The notes: generated by a model from the sequence alone, not told the origin. DNA of 64,000 nt from Deinococcus sp. Arct2-2 (GCF_004801315.1 NZ_SSNW01000003.1:62001-126000), one strand, 5' to 3'. Counted from the first letter of the stretch, positions 18,460 to 27,978 are shown. A program made the numbers and translations.

Positions 18460-21400
18460 GTGCAGCATTCGGATGTGCGGGATTCGCTGACCGGGTTATG
18501 GACTCGGTCAGCCTTCGATGCCGACCTAACGCGGCGCACCCATGAAGGCCGCTGCACCCTGCTGCTGTGTGATCTGGATTATCTGAAACTCATCAACGAT
18601 TCATTTGGGCATTTGGCAGGGGATCAGGCGCTGCGGGATGTGACGCGGGCGCTGCTGGACGCCAAACCCGAGGGCTGGAACGTGTACCGCTTGGGCGGCG
18701 ACGAATTTGCAGTGCTGTGCAGCGACCCGGTAGAGCAGGTGGTGGCTTGGGCACAGGCGGTGCAGGCCCGCCTCGACAGCTTGCAGGAGCGCCCGCTGAA
18801 GCTGAGCATGGGCGCGGCGGCCCACACGCCGCCTGCGCCGCCGCTGGAGCTGTTTGCACTGGCCGACCGCTACTTGTATTTGGCCAAACGGCAGGGCCGG
18901 GGCCGCGTAGTAGCTACCGATGAACCGCAAGGCCACAGCGCGGCGCTGCCCCGACTCCTCGAGCGAGATGAAGCCAGCGCACAGGCCGTTGCCGCGCTGC
19001 AACACGCCCTGCACGCGGGGAGCCAAAGCACTCTGACCATTCAGAGTGCGCCGGGGCTGGGACTGAGCGCTTTTTTGGCCCGCGTAACGCTGGTAGCGCA
19101 GAGCTTGGGTTACCAAACCCTAGAACTGAGCGGCGATGCTTACCGGGCCTGCCGCCAGTACGGGGCGTGGCAAGGCGCCAAGTTAAACGGTGTTCCTGCG
19201 TCGGCCCCGGCCCCTGCCGATCTGGTGGCCTCCCTGAATGCCAGCAGACCGCTTGCCATCATTGCCGACCTGCCGGAGCGCTTTGACCCACACACCGCCG
19301 CCGAACTTGGGCCACTGCTGGAGCGGGCCACCATCCTCATTTCCGGGCGCGGAAACAGCGGCCCGGATACTGGCCCGCGCCCCGGCCAAACCGTCATGAC
19401 GCTGCCGCCGCTGAGTGCCAGGGCCATCCGCCGCCTGATCGACCACCATCCGGACGGGCGGCTGGGCGCACAGGCAAGTGCGTGGTTGGTGCAGCGGGCC
19501 GCCGGATCGCCCGCACAGTTGGCCCGCTGGTGGGCGGCCCTGCACCTCGAAGCGTCGCTGCGCCACCAAACGGTGGATGAGATGATAGGCGGCGAGTTGG
19601 TGGGCGGGGCACAGGCGCAGCGGGGAGGGGAAGGGCCTGCTGACTTGGGCGCAAGCGCAAGTGATCCGGACACCGCTGGCCCTGCGCCCGCGCCGCACTG
19701 GGAAGCCTCCCTTGCTCAGCATCTTCCGGTGTGGCCCAAGCTGCATTTACCGTATCTGCACGCCCGCATGGGCCAAATCCAGCGGGGGTTAGAGCTGTGG
19801 CGCACTCACGCCTTGCTGACCGTGACGGGGCCGGAAGGCCGGGGCACCCACCGTTTGGCCCTGCAACTGGCCGCCGAGCAGTTGGCGAGCGGCTGGCCTC
19901 ACGCGGCGGCGCGGCTGCATCTGGTGTCGTTGGCAGGCATCCGCAGCCCAGAGGCAACTTTGGCTCACATCATGGCAGCGCTGCTGGGGTACCCGGTGGC
20001 TTACGCCGATGTGCCGCTGCTGAGCCGCCTGCTGAACCGCCAACCCACTCTGCTGATGCTCGACCGCCCCGAACCCTACGCCCTGCCCGCCCGCCTGCTG
20101 AGCGAACTGCGGCAGCACAGCCCAGACACCCGCATGATCGTGACGGCAGACGCGCCGCTGGGAGCCGCCGAGGAAGCGGTGTTGCCCCTGCTGCCTGTGA
20201 CCGACGCAGAAGTGCAGACCGCGCTGCTGTGGGAATTACGGCGGGACACCAGCCATCGCCAGAGCAATCAGGACGGCCCCAATTCAGGTGGAACCAACTC
20301 AAGTGGCACCAATTCAAACAGCACTCCTTCGGATGATTCCGGCCCAAGCCCAGCTGACCTCGCGGCCCTGACCGAGCATGTGAACGGGGAATGCCCCCGG
20401 CTTGACGGCCTGCTGACCACCATTCGGAGCTTTGGCCTCCCCGCCGCCTTAGAGCAGATGCAGCGGGCCTCAGGGCGCGGCAAGGCGCAATACGATTTTC
20501 CCGAACTGGGGCCGCCAGAACGCCGGGTTATTGCAGCTCTGAGTGTGCTGGACGGTCATTTTGATCTGCCTTGGGCCGGACATGTGGCCGAAGCGTCGCC
20601 TTTTTTGCTGAGCGCCATGCTGGATCGCCGGATGGTGCAGCCTGTCTCGGCGGGCCTGATGGCCTTGTCAGACGGGGCGAGGCGCTATGGCCGGGTGGTG
20701 GGACTGCGCCGCTGGCCAGCCGTGCGCGTGCGGGCCGAACAGCGTGCCTTGGCCCACGCACACGAGCTGTTGACGCTTCACCCGCCCGAAAGTGGGCCCT
20801 GGCTGCGGCAGGTGGGGCAGCATTACCCCATGATCCGCGCCGCCCTGACCGGCCAACTGCACGGCCCCGCACTCCGGCATCCGCAGGCGCTGGAAATCCT
20901 GACCCGCCTGACCCCCTCGGCGGTGGCGCAGGGCCGCTTCTACGATGCCCGCGACGACCTGCAAGCAGCGCTCCGACTTCCGCTGGACGGCATTGCCCCG
21001 GCGCAGGTGTTGCGGCTCCAGTTGTGGCAGGCGCAAATTTGGCAGCAGTTGGGCGAACACAGCCGGGCGCAGCAGTTGGCCGAGCGCACCCAGCACAACG
21101 CCGGAGCCGGCCACCCCAAAGCGGCGGCCTGGGCCAGTCTGATCATGGCCCGCACCTTACACCGCCGCAGCGACTACCGCCGCAGCCGCCGCTTGTACGC
21201 GCAGTGCCAGCAAGCCGCACAGACCCTCAGCGACCCCGTGATGCAGGTCACGGCTTCGGGTGGCTGGGCACGGTCAAGCATTTATTTGGGCGATTTGGCG
21301 GCCGCGTGGCAGGCTATACAGAGCACGTTGGCGCAGGCCGAAGCCTTAGGCCGTCCGCTGCTGCTGGCCCGTACCCTCAACACGGCGGCCCTCGTTGCCA

Positions 21401-21939
21401 CCGAACAGCGCCGATTGCCTGAAGCCAGCGCCTTTTTTGAGCGGGCACTGGCCTTGCAGCAGCAGTACGGCAGTCCCAGCGAGCAAATTTTGAACCTGAC
21501 CGGGCTGGGCTGGGTGGCCCTGCTGGGCGGCGACCTCGACCGCAGCGTGAGCCTCAGCCGCCGCGTCTTGAGAAGCGCACAGGACGTGGGTCAGTCTTGG
21601 GAAGTGGGCAACGCGCTGGTCAATTTGGGCCACGCCGCCGCACGGCAGGGTCAGTGGGATTCGGCCCTGCATTCCCATATGGAAGCCGCCCGTCTCGCCG
21701 CCCACTGCGACGCCCCCTCGGTAGTGGCCGAAGCGTTGGGCGGCCTGGCCGACGTGCTGCACCGCCAAAACAAGTCCGGCGAGGCCCGCACGCTGCTGAA
21801 CGTCGCCCTGCATCATCCGGGCGCCAATACCGAGATGACCAACTTTTTTGCGCCGCTGCACCACCGACTCGGTCATTACCCACCGACGCCGCTGCCTGAC
21901 GATTTGGGCAAGCTGCTGGGGGAATTGGGGCTACACTGA
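18460..21939 (+). CDS. GGDEF diguanylate cyclase fused to degenerate ATPase and TPR-like regions
   Basis: A 1159-residue cytoplasmic protein. Residues 1-150 are a GGDEF domain: DSLTGL (8-13), metal-site Asp40 in LCDLDYLKLIND and an intact RLGGDEFAVL (GGDEF 79-83), so cyclic di-GMP synthesis is expected. No RxxD inhibitory site precedes GGDEF. Next come two P-loop-like segments that lack the usual lysine: SAPGLGLS near 200 and GPEGRGTH near 455. The C-terminal third is alpha-helical with TPR-like repeats (for example LARTLNTAALVATEQRR, NALVNLGHAAARQGQWD). The plan resembles a STAND regulator with GGDEF in place of a DNA-binding domain. GTG at 18460 is the first start; no good ribosome site is seen. 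It sits beside the polysaccharide cluster. Confidence 0.85.
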   Translation: MQHSDVRDSLTGLWTRSAFDADLTRRTHEGRCTLLLCDLDYLKLINDSFGHLAGDQALRDVTRALLDAKPEGWNVYRLGGDEFAVLCSDPVEQVVAWAQAVQARLDSLQERPLKLSMGAAAHTPPAPPLELFALADRYLYLAKRQGRGRVVATDEPQGHSAALPRLLERDEASAQAVAALQHALHAGSQSTLTIQSAPGLGLSAFLARVTLVAQSLGYQTLELSGDAYRACRQYGAWQGAKLNGVPASAPAPADLVASLNASRPLAIIADLPERFDPHTAAELGPLLERATILISGRGNSGPDTGPRPGQTVMTLPPLSARAIRRLIDHHPDGRLGAQASAWLVQRAAGSPAQLARWWAALHLEASLRHQTVDEMIGGELVGGAQAQRGGEGPADLGASASDPDTAGPAPAPHWEASLAQHLPVWPKLHLPYLHARMGQIQRGLELWRTHALLTVTGPEGRGTHRLALQLAAEQLASGWPHAAARLHLVSLAGIRSPEATLAHIMAALLGYPVAYADVPLLSRLLNRQPTLLMLDRPEPYALPARLLSELRQHSPDTRMIVTADAPLGAAEEAVLPLLPVTDAEVQTALLWELRRDTSHRQSNQDGPNSGGTNSSGTNSNSTPSDDSGPSPADLAALTEHVNGECPRLDGLLTTIRSFGLPAALEQMQRASGRGKAQYDFPELGPPERRVIAALSVLDGHFDLPWAGHVAEASPFLLSAMLDRRMVQPVSAGLMALSDGARRYGRVVGLRRWPAVRVRAEQRALAHAHELLTLHPPESGPWLRQVGQHYPMIRAALTGQLHGPALRHPQALEILTRLTPSAVAQGRFYDARDDLQAALRLPLDGIAPAQVLRLQLWQAQIWQQLGEHSRAQQLAERTQHNAGAGHPKAAAWASLIMARTLHRRSDYRRSRRLYAQCQQAAQTLSDPVMQVTASGGWARSSIYLGDLAAAWQAIQSTLAQAEALGRPLLLARTLNTAALVATEQRRLPEASAFFERALALQQQYGSPSEQILNLTGLGWVALLGGDLDRSVSLSRRVLRSAQDVGQSWEVGNALVNLGHAAARQGQWDSALHSHMEAARLAAHCDAPSVVAEALGGLADVLHRQNKSGEARTLLNVALHHPGANTEMTNFFAPLHHRLGHYPPTPLPDDLGKLLGELGLH
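20281..20325 (+). repeat. Three 15-bp tandem repeats inside the GGDEF gene
   Basis: Units AATTCAGGTGGAACC, AACTCAAGTGGCACC and AATTCAAACAGCACT keep the reading frame. They encode an Asn/Ser/Thr/Gly-rich linker near residues 607-622. Confidence 0.75.
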
Positions 21940-21960
21940 GAGGAGAGTGGGTGGTGGAGT

Positions 21961-22074
21961 GGGACAGTCTAAGGGTCTAAAAGTCGAGGGTCTAAGGTGC
22001 GGATGGACGGCGGTGCTGGGGGAGTGAGCGCCAGCGATTGCCTTTTCTTAGACCCTCTACCCTTAGACTGTCCC
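21961..22074. repeat. MITE-like palindromic intergenic repeat, copy 3
   Basis: A 114-bp element with perfect 16-bp terminal inverted repeats, GGGACAGTCTAAGGGT (21961-21976) and its complement (22059-22074). It also contains GAGGGTCTAAGG and, on the minus strand, AAGGCAATCGCTGGCGCTCA. It lies between the converging ends of the GGDEF and GT2 genes. Confidence 0.8.
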
Positions 22075-22090
22075 GTGCCCGCCCACCACA

Positions 22091-23053
22091 TCAGTTGGTG
22101 CGAATTGGGCGCACATACGCCCGCCCGCGCACGGCGTCCAGTAAGGCGCGGGCGGCCAAACCTGCCGAGCGACGGTTCAGTTCACGGTGTTGGGCCAGCC
22201 GAATAAACGCGCCGCCCGTTTTCACCAACAGGCGCACCAGAAACCACGGCGCAGAGGTTCCGTATTGGCGGTACACCAGCAGCTGATTGCGCGTGTTGTA
22301 GTAGTGCTTGAGGGGATTGTAGGCCGTGCGGACAGGCGGATAAGTCAGGCTGCCGTAGTGCCACACGCGGCTGGAGGGAACGAGGCGCGTGGTCACGCCC
22401 ATGTCACGCAGGCGCAGGGCATATTCGCTGTCGTCGTACATAAAAAAGAAGTTGTTGACGGGCAATCCCGCCCGGCGCACCGCGTCTGTGCTGATCAGCA
22501 CGCTCACGAAGGTAAACAGGTCGACGGGCGTGCCGGGCTTTGCATACGCCTCTTTGGGCAAGTCGATTTCGCTGAGGCGCACCTCATCGAAGCTGCGGCG
22601 TTGATGCAAGTCGTAGCGCCCGTCGCGGGCCAACACCGCGCTGCACAGGGCCTCACTTTCTGCGGTGTGGGTCAGCAGTTCGGCCAAAGCCTCGGCTTCG
22701 GGCAGGCAGTCGTCGTCCATCAGCCACAGGTGCTGATAATTGCCCCTCAGCGCCTGCTCTACGCCATAAGAAAAGCCGTATGCGCCGCCCAAATTGCGCT
22801 GGAGCCGCACATGGGTAATCCGGGGATCGTTGGGAATGATCTCGGCTGTGCCGTCTGTCGAAGCGTTGTCGATGACGTAGATGTGGTTCACGGCCGCCGT
22901 CTGACCCAGCAGTAACGTGAGGCAACGGTTCAGCAGCGCTTTGCGGTTGTAGGTCACGACGATGGCCGCCGTACCGCTGGCGCTGGGAGCCGACTGCGGC
23001 GCGGTCTGCACACCGATGTCCGGTAACGGAGTGGGGGGGATCAGATTGGTCAT
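22091..23053 (-). CDS. Glycosyltransferase family 2 (rhamnosyl/galactofuranosyl-transferase-like)
   Basis: A 320-residue GT-A fold glycosyltransferase. AIVVTYNRKALLNRCL (about residues 30-45) opens the nucleotide-binding fold. VIDNASTDGTAEII and the metal-binding WLMDDDCLPE follow, with the conserved FMYDDSEYALRLRDMG acceptor region later. It should add a sugar to a lipid-linked oligosaccharide on the inner face of the membrane. ATG at 23051-23053 has AGGAAGGA upstream. It is the last gene of the eight-gene polysaccharide cluster, 173 bp after the flippase gene. The donor sugar is not readable. Confidence 0.88.
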   Translation of the reverse strand: MTNLIPPTPLPDIGVQTAPQSAPSASGTAAIVVTYNRKALLNRCLTLLLGQTAAVNHIYVIDNASTDGTAEIIPNDPRITHVRLQRNLGGAYGFSYGVEQALRGNYQHLWLMDDDCLPEAEALAELLTHTAESEALCSAVLARDGRYDLHQRRSFDEVRLSEIDLPKEAYAKPGTPVDLFTFVSVLISTDAVRRAGLPVNNFFFMYDDSEYALRLRDMGVTTRLVPSSRVWHYGSLTYPPVRTAYNPLKHYYNTRNQLLVYRQYGTSAPWFLVRLLVKTGGAFIRLAQHRELNRRSAGLAARALLDAVRGRAYVRPIRTN

Positions 23054-23226
23054 GGCATGAGTCCTTCCTGTCCAAATTGAGGGGGAGAGGGCGTGGGGAA
23101 ACTAAGGAGGTCGAAGTTCATCTAGAGATGAACAGAGCGAAGCGAGTATCGAAGAAAGTACGTTGCACTGGGAATGCAAGGGTTGCGGTGCTGTTCCGGA
23201 AACGCGAAGTGTGAAGGGCAATGGAC
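23054..23226. other. Short gap with an inverted repeat before the GT2 gene
   Basis: No gene. TTCATCT (23118-23124) and AGATGAA (23127-23133) form a tight hairpin followed by a purine-rich stretch. It may be a leader or processing site for the downstream GT2 message. Confidence 0.35.
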
Positions 23227-24732
23227 TTAGGTGCGTTCGGCAGGATGGATCGCCCGCCACCACCGTTCAGTGCGCGACAAGGCCTTTTTAGAGAGGATGC
23301 GGGCTTGCCGCTGGAGTTCGTTGGGTGGGCCGATCAGCAGCACCGTGACTACGAGGCTGGCTCCGACCAAACCTTCTAAGCCGAACAGCACGAAGGAAGA
23401 GAGGCCGATGTGACGCAGGGGATAGACCAAGGCGGACATGGCGGCGGCCACGGCCAACCCGCACGCCAGTCCTACCGCGTAGGCCCGCACGATTTCTTTG
23501 CTGCCCCCGCCGATGATCTGCCGGGCTACGAAGGCGTAAGTGAAACTGCGAAGAGCGCCCGCCACCACCAACACACCCGCGAAGCCGATGATGCCCCAGC
23601 CGAGACGGTAGACCGCCGAATACGAGACCAGCAACACCACCAGATACACCGACTGCACCGCGATTTTGGTGTTCAGGCGAGCTGCGGCTTCGGCCAGCAC
23701 TGCCGACAGATTGCTGAGGACGGGAAACGGAATAAACAGCGCGAGGATCTGCACCAGAGGAACCACGCCGAGAAACGACTCTCCGAGCAGCACCAGCACA
23801 AGTTCGCGGGCCGAGACGAAGGCGCAGGCGGCGAGGCTGAACAGCAGCACCGACAACGCCATCAGGCCCGACAAGTAGGCCGAGCGCAACTTGGATTGAT
23901 CGTGCTGCACCACACTGAACGACGGCGCAAGCACGCGGGTCAGGCTGCGGGCCATGCCCATCAGCGGCGCGTAAATGGTGTTGTAGCCCCGGTTGTACAG
24001 GCCGAGGGTGGCCGTGCCGTAAAACCGGCCAATCATCAGGGTATCGAGGTTGGCGCTGAGAAATTCCAGAAAGCTGATGAGCGAGGCGCGGCCCCCGAAG
24101 GCGTACAGGGCGCGGTAAGACTCGCGCCGAAACGTGAACCGGAACGGGTGACGACCATAGAAATACGACACCGAAAGTTGAATGACGCCCTGCACAGCGG
24201 CGCTGATGATCAGGCTGTACGCTCCGAAACCTAAATACGCGGCCCCCAGACCAAAGACGCCTTGCCCGATGATGTAGGAACCGACTTCGGCCACCATGAG
24301 GGGCTTGAACCACAGGGCGCGGCGCAGCAGACTGGTAGAGACCGTTGCCAACGACGCAATGACGTACACGCAGGCATAGGTTCGCATGAACGGCGTGACA
24401 TCCGGGTTGTTGAAAAAATGACCCGCAACAGGAGCAAGCAGCCAAGCCAGCGCCGTTGCCGAGAGACCCAGCAGGACCGACGACGTAAATCCGGCCCGGA
24501 TATCTTCTTCGGTCAGGTCTTTCTTTTGCACCAACGCTTGCCCGATGCCGAAATCGGCGATGTACTGGCCCACAGCGTACAAACTCAGGCCGATGGCGAA
24601 CAGACCGAATTCTTCTTTGGTGAGTAAGCGGGCCAGCACCGCCGCAAACAAGGGCGTCAGCAGGATGGTCGTCAAAAAAGAGAGTGAACTCCATTTGATG
24701 GCCCGCATCGTTTTGTCTTTATGACCGCTCAT
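23227..24732 (-). CDS. Wzx-type polysaccharide flippase (MOP superfamily)
   Basis: A 501-residue integral membrane protein with about 12-14 hydrophobic helices, of the polysaccharide exporter (Polysacc_synt/MOP) family. It would flip the lipid-linked repeat unit from cytoplasm to the outer face. The N-terminus MSGHKDKTMRAIKWSSLSFL and the signature LARLLTKEEFGLFAIGLSLY are typical. ATG at 24730-24732 is chosen because it overlaps the stop of the GT4 gene as ATGA. The frame reads much further upstream, but only as a shadow of that gene. The cluster holds no visible Wzy polymerase. Confidence 0.9.
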   Translation of the reverse strand: MSGHKDKTMRAIKWSSLSFLTTILLTPLFAAVLARLLTKEEFGLFAIGLSLYAVGQYIADFGIGQALVQKKDLTEEDIRAGFTSSVLLGLSATALAWLLAPVAGHFFNNPDVTPFMRTYACVYVIASLATVSTSLLRRALWFKPLMVAEVGSYIIGQGVFGLGAAYLGFGAYSLIISAAVQGVIQLSVSYFYGRHPFRFTFRRESYRALYAFGGRASLISFLEFLSANLDTLMIGRFYGTATLGLYNRGYNTIYAPLMGMARSLTRVLAPSFSVVQHDQSKLRSAYLSGLMALSVLLFSLAACAFVSARELVLVLLGESFLGVVPLVQILALFIPFPVLSNLSAVLAEAAARLNTKIAVQSVYLVVLLVSYSAVYRLGWGIIGFAGVLVVAGALRSFTYAFVARQIIGGGSKEIVRAYAVGLACGLAVAAAMSALVYPLRHIGLSSFVLFGLEGLVGASLVVTVLLIGPPNELQRQARILSKKALSRTERWWRAIHPAERT

Positions 24733-25913
24733 ACGGAACCTGCATCGCCCGAAAAGTGGGGTTGCGGCGCGTGGGCTGAACTGGCAGAGACGACCCGCTC
24801 GTAGTGACTCTCTAGGCCGCGCACCAGCGCACGCGAATCGAAGCGGCTCCGCACATCGTCTAGCGCGGCGGCCCGGAAGCGTTGACTCAAGTCCGGGTCT
24901 TCCAGCAGCGTCAGAATGAAGTGGGCCAGTCCCGCCTCGTCGCGTTCGGGCACCACCCAGCCGGTGGTGCCGTGTCTCACGGCTTCGGGGTTGCCCGCGC
25001 TGTCGGTGGTCACAGTGGGCAGCCCCATCGCCATCGCTTCCAAAATTACGGTGGGCAGGCCCTCGGTATCGCCGTTTTGGGCCGTGATGCTCGGAACACA
25101 CATCACCCGCGCCGCTCGCATCCAGTCGCGCACTTGCTCCGGCGTTTGGCGGCCCGTAAACAGGACACTGAGGCCCAGTTGCGCGGCCTGTTGTTCTAAC
25201 GGCTCCAGCAGCGGCCCTTCTCCGATCAAGACCAAGCGGGCCGCCGGAAGCCGCTGCTGAACCGCGTGCATGGCCCGCAGCAAAAAGCTGACGCCCTTCT
25301 TTTCCACGTAACGGCCTACAAACAGCACCAACGCCTCCTGAGCAGGCTCGGCAGCGGGCACGAACACAGAGGTATCTATGCCGTTGTAATGCGTGATGAC
25401 CTTGTGCGCCGGAAACCCTTTGGCGAGCAACTGCCTGCGAATATGCTCCGACACGGCAATAAACAGTGCACCCGCTTGGATCAGTTGGGGGCGTTTGGTC
25501 ACCAGTTGGCGGTCTCGCAGCACCGCAGAAGCCCGCAAATCGGCGTCGTGCATGGTGGCATCAAAACCGTGAAACGTGACCACCAACGGCACGTTCAGGC
25601 GGCGGGCCAGTGGTACGGCCTGCGCTCCGTCGGGGCCGAAGTGGGCATGGATCAGCCGGGGCCCAATGGCGCGAAGCTGCTGGTGAAGCTGCGGCGCAAG
25701 TCCGGTCGCTTTGTACCAGAGTTCCGAGAGCCGTCCCCGCATGCCGCCGCCGTTCAAAATCAGCGTGCGCTCTGCGGGCGTGGCAATCCCATCGACCCGG
25801 CGCGTGCCCACGTAGTACGGACTGAAGCGGGTCAGCGCCTCGGCCTGATTCAGAATAAACGTCTCTGAATAGGCCAACAGATTCTCACGGTAGATGACCA
25901 CAGAAGGTGTCAT
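24729..25913 (-). CDS. Glycosyltransferase family 4
   Basis: A 394-residue GT-B fold glycosyltransferase of the GT4 family. The N-terminal half contains LIHAHFGPDGAQAVPLAR and VTFHGFDATM. The C-terminal donor-binding half has VLFVGRYVEKKGVSFLLRA and the GT4 EX7E region GLPTVILEAMAMGLPTVTT. It resembles colanic-acid-type (WcaL/AmsK) transferases. ATG at 25911-25913 opens the gene, which lies 79 bp after the epimerase/GT2 fusion gene and is coupled by ATGA to the flippase gene. It extends the repeat unit with an unknown sugar. Confidence 0.9.
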   Translation of the reverse strand: MTPSVVIYRENLLAYSETFILNQAEALTRFSPYYVGTRRVDGIATPAERTLILNGGGMRGRLSELWYKATGLAPQLHQQLRAIGPRLIHAHFGPDGAQAVPLARRLNVPLVVTFHGFDATMHDADLRASAVLRDRQLVTKRPQLIQAGALFIAVSEHIRRQLLAKGFPAHKVITHYNGIDTSVFVPAAEPAQEALVLFVGRYVEKKGVSFLLRAMHAVQQRLPAARLVLIGEGPLLEPLEQQAAQLGLSVLFTGRQTPEQVRDWMRAARVMCVPSITAQNGDTEGLPTVILEAMAMGLPTVTTDSAGNPEAVRHGTTGWVVPERDEAGLAHFILTLLEDPDLSQRFRAAALDDVRSRFDSRALVRGLESHYERVVSASSAHAPQPHFSGDAGSV

Positions 25914-25992
25914 GCACCCGGCCTGCCTTGATCGACTCGGAACGCTTGGTGGGTCAGCAGACTACCCGCAGAAGTGGAGAGACAAGCACGCA

Positions 25993-27978
25993 TCAGACCT
26001 GTCCGGCATCCGTTTGGCCGATCTCCCGGTGGCCCCTTTCCCGGTGGCTTCCTTCTTGGTGGCGCTGAGGCCGCACCTGCGCCCAGCCGCTTTCGGCCAG
26101 CACATGCAGTCGCCGCCGCACCTGTTGAGGAAAGAGCCAAGTGGCTACGTAGCGGGCAACCTCGAAGGGACGGGGCCGCCCGGAAAGGAGGGCTTTGGAC
26201 GTGGCAAGCAAGGGTTCCCTGCCCCCTTCTTCCGAGGCGAACTGCGAAACGTGCGACACCAAAAAGCCTACAAAAGCACGCTGACTTAGGCGACCCGCGC
26301 GGTAATGACCCTGTGCCCAGCGCAGTGATTCACTCCACTTGGCCGAACGACTTAGATGAGGCCGCGCCTCATGAAAATAATAGGTCGCCAGCACTTCTGG
26401 CACACACTCGAAGCCGACGTCGGGTTCAGTGAAAGCTCTTAACAACCAGTCCCAATCTTGATGACCGCGCAAAGTTGGATCCAATGGCACCCTCAGAAAC
26501 AGATCGCGGCGGGCAAATAAGATGGTACTCATCAGGGTGCGGTCTCGCGACAACCAAGCGTCGCGTGCCATCAGATAATCACCGATAGCCTCGCCCACAT
26601 GGGGAAAACGGGGCGGTTCTTCGTGAACACCGTGCGGCTTGGACATCAGAAACCGGCCTACAACAATCGGTTGGGCATGGGCCGAGGCTTTCGCTGCTGC
26701 CAACTGCCGTTCCAACTTTTCAGGTGCCCACTCGTCGTCGTCGTCCAGCAAGGCGATCCATTCAGCGTTTCCCGCCCGAATGCCGATGTTGCGGGCTTCG
26801 GCGGCCCCGATGTTTTTCTCTAGGGCCAGCACCCGCAGCCTAGGGTCAGACACTTCCGAGAGGGCCTGCACAGTGGCCGGGTCGGGGCCGTCAATGACCA
26901 CGATCACTTCTATGTTGCTCAAAGTCTGATTCAGGGCCGTTCTGACCGCCCGCTGAAGCAGCAACTCCGGGCGGTTGCGGGTAGGAATGACCACGCTGAC
27001 CAGAGGCGCTTCAGACGCTTGGGCCTCTTTGTATTGATCTGCCTCAAACGCCGCAGTCGTCACTTTCAAGCCTTCTGCCAATGGCACCTGCGGTGTCCAG
27101 CCGAGCAAGTCTTGAGCGCGGGAGATGTCGGGTTTGCGCTGCTGGGGATCGTCGCTGGGCGCGGCCCCATACACCACCGCCAGCTCCGGATTGATGATCT
27201 CCCGCACCACATCGGCCAGGTCCAACATCGTGAATTCAGTGGGATTGCCCAGATTCACCGGCTCGTGATACGTCACGCCCATCAGCCGCACGATGCCTTC
27301 CACCAAGTCGTCCACATACTGAAAGCTGCGGGTTTGCAGGCCGTCGCCGTAGATGGTCAAGGCTTCGCCCCGCAAGGCCTGATGCACGAAGTTGGTGATG
27401 ACCCGGCCATCGTCGGCCCGCATGCGAGGGCCGTAGGTATTGAAGATCCGGATGATCCGGGTGTCCACGCCCTTATCCCGGTGATACGCCATCGTGATGG
27501 CTTCGGCGTAGCGTTTGGCTTCGTCGTAACAGCTTCTCAGTCCATTGGGATTGACATGGCCCCAGTAACTTTCAGGTTGGGGATGCACATGGGGATCGCC
27601 GTAGACTTCACTGGTACTGGCGAGGAAGAATTTCGCGCCGTGCTGCAAGGCCAAGTCCAAGCCGTGTTGGGTGCCTTGGGCACCCACCATCAGGGTTTCG
27701 ACAGGGAACTCTTGGTAGTGGGGGGGACTGGCCGGAGACGCAAAGTGCAGCACCCAATCCAGTTTGGCTCCGGTGTAGGGAATGCCCTCGCTGACATCGG
27801 CCTGAAGGAACTGGAAACAGGGATGAGAGCGGAACAATTCGGTGTTCTGGCGTTGGCCGCTGATGTAGTTGTCCACGCCGATGACCGTGTGACCTTCAGC
27901 CAGAAAACGCTCTACCAAGTGCGAGCCGACAAAGCCCGCACTCCCCGTGATCAGGATGGTCTGCGGCTCAGGGGTCAC
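25993..27978 (-). CDS. UDP-glucuronate decarboxylase (UDP-xylose synthase) fused to a GT2 glycosyltransferase
   Basis: A 661-residue two-domain protein. Residues 1-315 are a short-chain dehydrogenase of the UDP-xylose synthase type: NAD site TGSAGFVGSH (11-20), STSEVYGDP (121-129) and the YxxxK pair Tyr151/Lys155. It should decarboxylate UDP-glucuronate to UDP-xylose. Residues about 325-600 are a GT2 domain: VSVVIPTRNRPELLLQRAV and the metal-binding LLDDDDEWAPEKLE (410-423). The Arg/His/Glu-rich tail may be unstructured. GTG start 27976-27978 overlaps the UDP-glucose dehydrogenase stop (GTGA). UDP-glucose to UDP-xylose and transfer of xylose would thus be encoded in two adjacent genes; xylose as donor for the GT2 is inference. 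Confidence 0.88.
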   Translation of the reverse strand: MTPEPQTILITGSAGFVGSHLVERFLAEGHTVIGVDNYISGQRQNTELFRSHPCFQFLQADVSEGIPYTGAKLDWVLHFASPASPPHYQEFPVETLMVGAQGTQHGLDLALQHGAKFFLASTSEVYGDPHVHPQPESYWGHVNPNGLRSCYDEAKRYAEAITMAYHRDKGVDTRIIRIFNTYGPRMRADDGRVITNFVHQALRGEALTIYGDGLQTRSFQYVDDLVEGIVRLMGVTYHEPVNLGNPTEFTMLDLADVVREIINPELAVVYGAAPSDDPQQRKPDISRAQDLLGWTPQVPLAEGLKVTTAAFEADQYKEAQASEAPLVSVVIPTRNRPELLLQRAVRTALNQTLSNIEVIVVIDGPDPATVQALSEVSDPRLRVLALEKNIGAAEARNIGIRAGNAEWIALLDDDDEWAPEKLERQLAAAKASAHAQPIVVGRFLMSKPHGVHEEPPRFPHVGEAIGDYLMARDAWLSRDRTLMSTILFARRDLFLRVPLDPTLRGHQDWDWLLRAFTEPDVGFECVPEVLATYYFHEARPHLSRSAKWSESLRWAQGHYRAGRLSQRAFVGFLVSHVSQFASEEGGREPLLATSKALLSGRPRPFEVARYVATWLFPQQVRRRLHVLAESGWAQVRPQRHQEGSHRERGHREIGQTDAGQV

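Noticed and set aside
23288..24694. A 468-codon minus-strand frame offset from the flippase
   Set aside because: Arg/Gly/His-rich shadow in a second frame of the flippase gene, which itself has clear membrane helices.
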